In this document: positions 47,201 to 56,200 of the stretch, piece by piece
Layout of the letters: each line of letters opens with the position of its first letter
How positions within the stretch are numbered: the stretch's first letter is position 1
Assembly: GCA_947623455.1 (NCBI GenBank)
Contig: OX392536.1
Coordinates: 7,683,282-7,747,281 of the forward strand
Length of the DNA stretch: 64,000 nt
Reading direction: 5' to 3'
Origin: Mimachlamys varia
Lineage: Eukaryota; Mollusca; Bivalvia; Pectinida; Pectinidae
Program-made: the position numbers and the translations under genes
The notes under the pieces: generated by a model
The model's database searches: none
Told to the model about the DNA's origin: nothing
Seen by the model: the letters and a program-made list of their open reading frames with translations, nothing else

Positions 47201-50200
47201 TCTCCCGTTAATGATCAATATGTAGGTCAGTCATACGGTAAGTGTTCTTCATTGTATTCTTCCGAGAATTAGTCATCCAAGGGAGATAACAAAGTATCCA
47301 TTTAGCCACTGCACTGTTTCAAAGGAGAGACCTAGGTCTAAATTAGCTATAGTTCAGTTTCAAAGGGAGATAACAACGTATCTATTTAGCCACTGCACAG
47401 TTTTAAGAGAGATAATAACGTATGGGTTTAGCCACTGCACTGTTTCAAAGGAGAGACCTAGGTCTAAATTAGCTATAGTTCAGTTTCAAACGGAGATAAC
47501 AACGTATCTATTTAGCCACTGCACAGTTTTAAGGGAGATAATAACGTATGGGTTTAGCCACTGCACTGTTTCAAAGGAGAGACCTAGGTCTAAATTAGCT
47601 ATAGTTCAATTTCAAAGGGAGATAACAACGTATCTATTTAGCCACTGCACAGTTTTAAGGGAGATAATAACGTATGGGTTTAGCCACTGCACTGTTTCAA
47701 AGGAGAGACCTAGGTCTAAATTAGCTATAGTTCAGTTTCAAAGGGAGATAACAACGTATGGGTTTAGCCACTGCACTGTTTCAAAGGAGAGACCTAGGTC
47801 TAAATTGGCTATAGTTCAGTTTCAAAGGGAGATAACAACGTATCTATTTAGCCACTGCACAGTTTTAAGGGATATAATAACGTATCGATTTAGCCACTAC
47901 CCAGTTTCAAAGGAGAGACCTACGTCTAAATTAGCTATAGTTCAGTTTCAAAGATAGCTAGACGACTATACGTACAAATGTATTAGTTTAGCTAAAACAC
48001 ATATTCAAAGGTAGACAAATACGTCTCAATTTAGCTACAGCACCGTTTCAAAGGGAGACAACCATGAATCCGTTAAACCACAAGTCAGTTTCAAAGGGAG
48101 ACAGCAACGGTTCAATTTAGCAACAGCACAGATACAAGTGGTAATAAATCAATGTTGACTTTAATTGATGATGCTATGTAGTATGATACAAAACACAAAA
48201 CATACATTAATAACCACACACAAAACATACATTAGTAGCTGCTAGACAAACTCACAAGTACTTTGCGCTAAAAAGCTCAGCTTGACTTTCAAAGATACAG
48301 ATGAATTTCATTTGTACTAAATAATAAATGAAAATGAAGATTGGTTTTGTTTGGTTTATTTTGTTTTACGTCATATTAACAGCCAGGGTTATTTAAAGAC
48401 GTGCCTTGTTTAGGAGGTGGAGGAAAGCCGGGGTATCCTGAGAAAAACCATCGGCCTACGGTTAGTACCTGGCAACTACCCCACGCAACCCAGAGGTGGA
48501 GGGCTAGTGGAAGAATGTCGGGACACCTGAACCACTCGGCCATCCCCGGCCCAGAGGTGGAGGGCTAGTGATAGAATGTCTGAACACCTTAACCACTCGG
48601 CCATCCCCGGCCCAGAGGTGGAGGGCTAGTGGTAGAATGTCGGGACACCTTAAACACTCGGCCATCCCCGGCCCAGAGGTGGAGGGCTAGTGGTAGAATG
48701 TCGGGACACCTTAACCACTCGGCCATCCCCGGCCCAGAGGTGGAGGGCTAGTGGTAGAATGTCGGGACACCTTAACAACTCGTCCATTCCCGGCCCAGAG
48801 GTGAAGGACTAGTGATAGAATGTCTGAACACTTTAAGCACTCGGCCATCCCCGGCCCAGAGGTGGAGGGCTAGTGGTAGAATTTTGGGACACCTTAACCG
48901 CTCGGCCATCCCCGGCCCAGATGTGGAGGGCTAGTGGTAGAATGTCGGGATACCTTAACCACTCGGCCATCCCCGGCCCAGATGTAAGGGGCTAGTGATA
49001 GAATGTCGGAACACCTTAACCACTCGGCCATCCCCGGCCCAAAGTTGGAGGGCTAGTGGTAGAATGTCGTGACACCTTAACCATTCGGCTACCGAAAAAG
49101 AAGAAACAATAATGTCCATAACATGTTTGTTGCGGCTGAAAAAAATCATGGGTACTTAATTTCCAGGGTGTAATAATGCGATTGTGAGTGAAAATGATTA
49201 CACAGGTTATATGATTTCCGTGCGTGGCTTGATTTAAAGCAGATGACTTCATATTGTATACTTTCAGTCTACAAACAGTCACAGCTACAAAATGATTTGT
49301 CGCGTCCTTTTCCCATGCTTACCGAAACCATTGTCTTTCGTGGACAGTCTTCGTCCCATGAGCGATACAGGAGACTGCAGTTTATAACGGTTCTTAGACA
49401 CAGACCCGGTACTTATCTGCCGTGTTACATCTCCGGTCTTTCCGTCTTCTGCCGGCTCTGAAAAACAATTATAAATTCCAATCAACATAAATTGATGACT
49501 TGCCTACATTATGAAACAGTTAGAAAGACACTTTACTCATAATTTTTCGTCGTATGTAAAATGTTATGTATTTGAGCATGTGGAGGCCTTCATCTAATCT
49601 AGCAAAAGATTTTAAACATGCAATTTATGTTTATCTTATACATGTATCACCATTTGCATAATTATGTAAAATTGACTTATTTCAACTGTTGAATTTGTAA
49701 TTGCCTGTCAACACTTGTGAAAATATTTTGTTGATAGGAGATGGCTTCATAAGTTGTTATAACTTGTGCCAGATCCTTTGTGCCTATTTTGGACAACAAA
49801 TATGTCATTTTCTCGTCAATTATTTTCAGATCGAACAGGGATTCCGTCACATCGTTTGACAATAGCAAGGCTTATACAATTAACTTTTTAAAAAAAACTT
49901 TTACCTGGAAATATAATATGTAAGTTTATCTACAGAATGGTTACAGTCAAAATGTTTACGTCACTGTTTTACATCAACATGACACGAACGACGTAACACC
50001 TGCAACACTGATAAGTCGTAAGACTTAAAGTCAATAAAGAACTTGAACTTGAACTTGAATCGCAATCTCCGTATCTCCCTCCTCTTACCACTCCCTACCC
50101 ACGTTTTCAGAAAAACGTGGCGGCCGTGGCCTCCCCAAAAAACGTACGGGCTAAAAACACGCACAGTGGGTTGTAACCGGGCCTTTTAGAGATCAACAAC

Positions 50201-53200
50201 GGGTAAACAAACTATATTGAAAACTATTTTGAGTTACTTCCCTTTGAACGGTAAACTCAACCTTTTTTAACCAGACTCCGGTCATTTTGATTTTTACGGC
50301 GATGATTTATGTCAATTAGTTTGAATATTAAATCCGTTTGTAACGATTTCCTTAGAACTCGATAAATAAAACGTTACATCCGTGAAACAATATAAAAGTA
50401 ATCAACAGAAAATATTTACCTACAATGATGACGTGGTGATATATTTTATATTCAACAAGCTTACTCACTGCACATGTACAAGTTTTTAGTTCAAATAATG
50501 ATGTATATGTATATGTGATACATCATAACTGTTTTTAATAATATTGCATAGAAGATAATGGATCCTGTATACTTTTATGTCGTGGACAGCGTATTTTTAA
50601 TAATTCATTAGAAAGCTATTGTGAAATATGACACTCAAATCACAGTTGCTTGAGTGTCTGTCAGTAAATAATAAATATATATACGTTTAATGAGCCTCCC
50701 ATTACAGTAAAGATATTCTGTAATGGGCCGCGGATCCATATATAAGCACTTTTTTTATAGATTGACAGAAACTCTAGCAACAGTGCTCAAATGAACTATA
50801 TTAGCATAAATAGACTCCACACATGAATGCTCGGTTGTGTATCTTATTTCTCTCCCAATTTTCATTAGTTGAATAAATTTGTTTTTGCTGAATGATACAT
50901 CAACGTTGTTGTAAGTTTGAATAACTGAGATAACATTTTGTGTACATATTTTTTCCTTTTCCAAAGATGCTACCGCTAACGTATTATTATGGTATGGTAT
51001 ATCGGGTAAACTCTTTTATATTTAAACAAATATTTCTAGATTTGAAAAAGTAATCATTAATAGGAATCACAATTATTTTTGAAAAAAAAAGTAAAACAAA
51101 AAAAACATAAGTCTAAACTCTGAATTCGATTAGATTTTTTTCTAAGTCCTTGGTCTGAAATGGCAACGGTTTTAATGTTTGTCTATTATATTATACTTAT
51201 AAACAAATATTTATAAGTTTTGAAAAAAAAATATTTTGAGTCAGCATCATATGAAAAAAGCCGTTCCGTTACTACGTTGCATTTAGGATTTAAGACCTTG
51301 ATTTTTTGTTCGTCGGGACAGGTATCATTTTTCAGTAAATAAAATTAAACACTGTATATTACAGCATGTCATACGGATTTAATCAAGTTCAAGGTAAAAT
51401 AAATTAAATGTTGCTTTGAAAAAAAAACCTGTTTTATGAAATATATATGACTATGATACGAATATATGTAATCAGCTAAACGTATATATTAAGTCAGTTA
51501 TGGTATGTTCTCCACCATGTTGTGTACCATTTAAAACGAAACTGTGCCAGTGGCGTAGGAAATCTATTTTGAAAGTGTATGCTATTGATCGGGGGGAGGG
51601 GGTGGGGGCAACCTTGTGGGGATACTAGTAGTCCAGTCAAATTAGCCAAAATATAGGCCTAACTGTGACAAAATTGCAACAGAATTTATTTATATATTTT
51701 TTGAATGGTGCGTACCTATACTGTAACAGAAAAAAAGTCCCAGAAAATCCCAATGGGGGAAAGTGGTTTTTTGGCCTTCTAAAGGACCAGAAAAATTAGG
51801 AAAATCACACGCTTAACCATATTTGAAGTGTAATATCTACCCCATTTGTAACACTGGACATATGGACTTAACAGTATGACAAGACCAACCATATTACAGT
51901 ACAATAAGGTTAAAAAATAAATACGGTCCAATTGAGTTCAATGGAATATTGACCTGTCAGTATTGGTGATATTCATTTTTAACACGATGATAATGGCTTG
52001 GTTTGTCATTTTTGGTGAAAGAAATACCAATAATCAAGATAAAGATCCATTCAAGCTTAGTTTAATTGCATTGTATTAGGTAATCTGTAATTCATAATTT
52101 TGTATCAGAGATTTTGTTTTCACTCATAAATATTTATGAACCTTCGAAGTTGACCGGTAGTGCTAGTTTGGAGCTATTCGGAGGTCAAAATTGAACAACT
52201 TCTCAATTTATGTAACTTTTATTTAGATCAAAAGACTATGCTCAAAACTCATCAAATTATTTTCTATGCATATTTTCCCCCAAAGCAAAGCAATGGGGAT
52301 ACTGGTACATTATTTTTGATAAATCTGTGAAGTAGTATGAATGTTAAACTTCAAATACATTTACGTATGTACATATATTTAAGACGGCTTTACTGGCAAG
52401 TCATTTGGTAATTGAAAAACAAATGCGTGAACAAATCCAATTTTTGTTGTTCAGAATCATGGACACTGCCATTTTTCAAGGATTTAGCAAAATATGCATG
52501 GGGTGGAGTTCTAACCATCAAAACTTGGCCTCATTTGTAAACTCATCATACTAAAATTAGTAGTAAGTGGTGCTCATACATGAATAGTTATAAAATGCTT
52601 TAATTCATTTGCTTGCCTTTATTCAAATTATATGCTTCAGAAAAAGGTAGATCGTTCGATTTGGAAATAAAATATCATCAATTTAGCACAATTTGCAAGA
52701 TTTAATGAATAATATTTTTTGTTGTTTCCGAATATACAATTGGTCATTGAGTAAATTAAATTGAAAGTAATATTTTCAGAAATCAAATAAAGCCTGACAT
52801 TGATACGGATGCCAATTAATATTATTTTCTACATTTGAAAAGAAAAGAAAAGCCAAAATAGTCTTGTGAAAAACGCTTTACGGCCATATTGACAGTTCTT
52901 TTTTTCTTCAATACAATAACTTGGGTGGAAAATTTAAACGTATCTGTTTTTTTATATTAGTTGGTATCTATATACTGTTAAATCCATATGTCCAGTGTTG
53001 CAATTGAGTTACATATTATACCTCAAATATGGTTATACGTGTGCTTTTCTTAATTTTCCTGATCCTTTAGAAGGCCAAAATACCAATTTCCCCCATTTGG
53101 ATTTTCTGGGACTTTTTTTCCGTTATAAGTATGATGCTCATCAACAAAAAAAAAAAAATGAAAGAATGAATCCTGTTGCAACTAGTTCGAGGTTAAATCA

Positions 53201-56200
53201 TAAATTGACTGTACTATAGGGCGAAACCTCCCCCTCAAGGTATCACAGGTCTTACATGATCAAAAACGAGCTTTCGTGCATTTATAAACTACACTAAATT
53301 AATATGCGAGAGCACGTCCACATTCTTTCGCCGAGTTTTGATTTTAATAATAAAAAAATACATCGATTTTATCTCATAGGTATCTCATAGGTAATACATC
53401 GATGGAAAGCCTGTGGCTTGTAATGATGTTATTTATCAGTATTTCATTAATCGAATGATTAAGTAGGCACGCAGCGAGAAGGATGTAAGGCATTAAAATA
53501 TAACAATATGTTTCGTCTCGTGTTACAGTTGCACAATATATATACACCTATACTGAATTTAAAAGGACGGATAAAACTTTAGTCCGTCATTTTGTACATG
53601 CCTTTAGTTATATTACTACATAATTATCAGTGGTTTAGGTTACATGAAGGTTAAAACCGATACAAGACGGAAGTTAATATTTTGGTGGAATTAGAGTGTA
53701 TGCTTGAGCATAAAAGCATATATGAATGCTACGCCACTGAATGCATGTATGAGATTGTATCACTTTCTGTCCTACAATGTTAAATTGTGAATAGATTATA
53801 ACTATTTGAGCGTTAATTGAAATAAGATCTTCGTATTAAGTCATTGTCACTCAGCCGTGACGATTCCGACACGGTCGCTGTCGTGTTGGTTTATCATGTG
53901 ACTTTTACGACGGGTTCGTGCCAGGTCGACAGCCACGGACAGTCGGGTCGCTGGGAGGTCGGGGCTGGCCTTGTCAGCCCTATGGCAGACTGACCTGTCA
54001 TTACAGGTTGGACAAACGACAGATTACATAAGAAACAATTTAGCCCAGTGGTATGCATGTATGTTATATGACAGACCCTTAATTCTAAAAGTATAGCAGA
54101 ATATAAGCATTTGTATTTATGTAATTTTGACATGTGATTGGTGTTCGGTTTTACAAATAACTGACTTATCGCCCCTGCATTTTATCTTTTATCTTACAAT
54201 GGTAAAATACAATAAAATCATCATGTAAACAAACCGAACTGAAATTTAAAAATTAGTCATTTATATCAGGGACGTATATGTGAGCACATATATAAAGGGC
54301 AAAGAAGTAATTCGAACAGTGTAGACAAACTGGTGCTGTCAAATTTTCGGAAAATAATTACAATTTATGTATTGTAATTATTTTATGTTTCTTTAATTTG
54401 TGTCTTGACAAAGGAGCGGATATTGTTAATGTACATAAACTAGCGACGTATGAACTATATATGTCTACTCTATCCATATTTCTTAGCTTGGTGACTGAAA
54501 TTTTACTGTTGTGTGATAAACTAAAACACTGTTTTTGTCATTTTAAAAAAATATTTTTCATGCATTTATATTCATATCTGATCTCAAAAAAGTTGAAAAA
54601 AAACGAAACGAGATCTGTTTTATTTTTGAATTTATTAATTCATTTATTTCTATTTAAATATGACTTTTATTACATTGTTACCAGTGAAATATCGAATTTT
54701 ATTCATTCTATAACAGTGATATTTTCACTAGTGAGAAATATCATTTTTTCTGATTTGACCAATCAGAACGCGGCTTACAAACGACATTTGGGAAAATCAA
54801 AAGCTGCCACTGTAGATTTCGCGATAAAAATTTAATAAACAGACTATCTAAAACACTCTTGTGGCTAATATTTTGATATTTTTGCACTCGTGCTACGCAC
54901 TTGTGAAAAATATTAAAATACTAGCCCCACTCGTAAAACATATTTGGCATTACTGAAGACACTGTTAGATATCCTCTGTCTATTTATCTTGTTTTCATAT
55001 TTTTGGGTTTTTGTCACAAGCGACCACGGTTCTATTTCATTGCTTTGATCTTATTCCACGAATTTCGACAACTTCGGGCACTTAGACTATTATCATGGAC
55101 TTTTCATTGATAAATTTTAATGAAAATCTATTTGTGAGATTCTTTTATCAAATAACAAAATTTTGAAATTGTATACTATGGAAATGAGCAAACTTGTGCC
55201 CTTTTCCCGTTGTATATATTTTATACAAATAAAATAGGTTTAAATCAAATATGGAAATGACAAAATGAACAAAAAAAAAACCAACAAAAAAACAAAGAAT
55301 ACACGTGATAATATTGCAGATTCAAATATTTCGATGTATAATAGATATTTACAATGCTAGTAAAGCTTATTAGTAATCTGAAATGACTTACTCGAGTTGT
55401 GCTGCTCTCCTATTAGGGCAGAAATCGGGAATTTGTACTGACTGGTCGGGGCGATGTTTTGTAGCATCCCAATCATGGAACGACGGCGCCCCTTCCTCCT
55501 TCCTTCGAGAGACGGAACTGAAATGTAAGACGAAAGAAATGTTAATAACGGACAAAAACCGAGCAAAATAAAGTAATCTAACGTCTTCTATAAGCTCAAC
55601 AAACCAATCATTTACATGGCGGGTGTCGTCGATGAAGCAGAATACGCTTACTCTTCCGGAACACCTGATCTTATTCTTTTGTACTTTTACGAGAGTCTCC
55701 ATGTAAATCTTTGCTTTGTTCATGTTTTGCCTCTAGTTTAATCGATTTTGAGTTTGGATTATGGTTTTATTGACGCTTTGGTATTCTCTGATTTAAAAAA
55801 AACTATCATAGGGTAGATACATACAGAACGATATACCGTCTTCAACTAATTAAACGAGTTATTTATTTAATGTCAAAGTGATAACGCACAGGAACATACC
55901 ATGATGTCCTTTTAACATGGAGAAAATACCATAGCAAAACCACGAAGGCGTTAATATACGAGGACAAAATATTCCATAGCGCCAACACACGTGGACAAAA
56001 TAAATTACTAACCATTCAAACAAAGTCACTATATTTTATACCTAAGCGTCAACACAAAACGACAAATATACCACAGCGCCAACACACGTGGGCGGAATAA
56101 ATCACTAACCATTCAAACAAAGACACTTTATTTTATACCTAAGCGTCAACACAAAACGACAAATATACCACAGCGCCAACACACGTGGACAAAATAAATT

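Larger units (their letters stand above)
49458..55391 (-). other. Intron 2 of the Asp-rich protein gene
   Basis: The 5.9-kb intron contains the 1.4-kb inverted-repeat element at 51718-53132, the possible cassette exon near 53.9 kb and a short copy of an interspersed repeat at 54840-54985. The rest (49.5-51.7, 53.1-53.8 and 54.0-54.8 kb) shows no coding signal that I can see. The open frame at 54398-54835 is AT-rich and looks accidental. Confidence 0.7.

Noticed and set aside
54398..54835. 145-codon plus frame
   Set aside because: Low-complexity Phe/Ile/Leu/Lys content from AT-rich DNA, antisense in intron 2, no motif.
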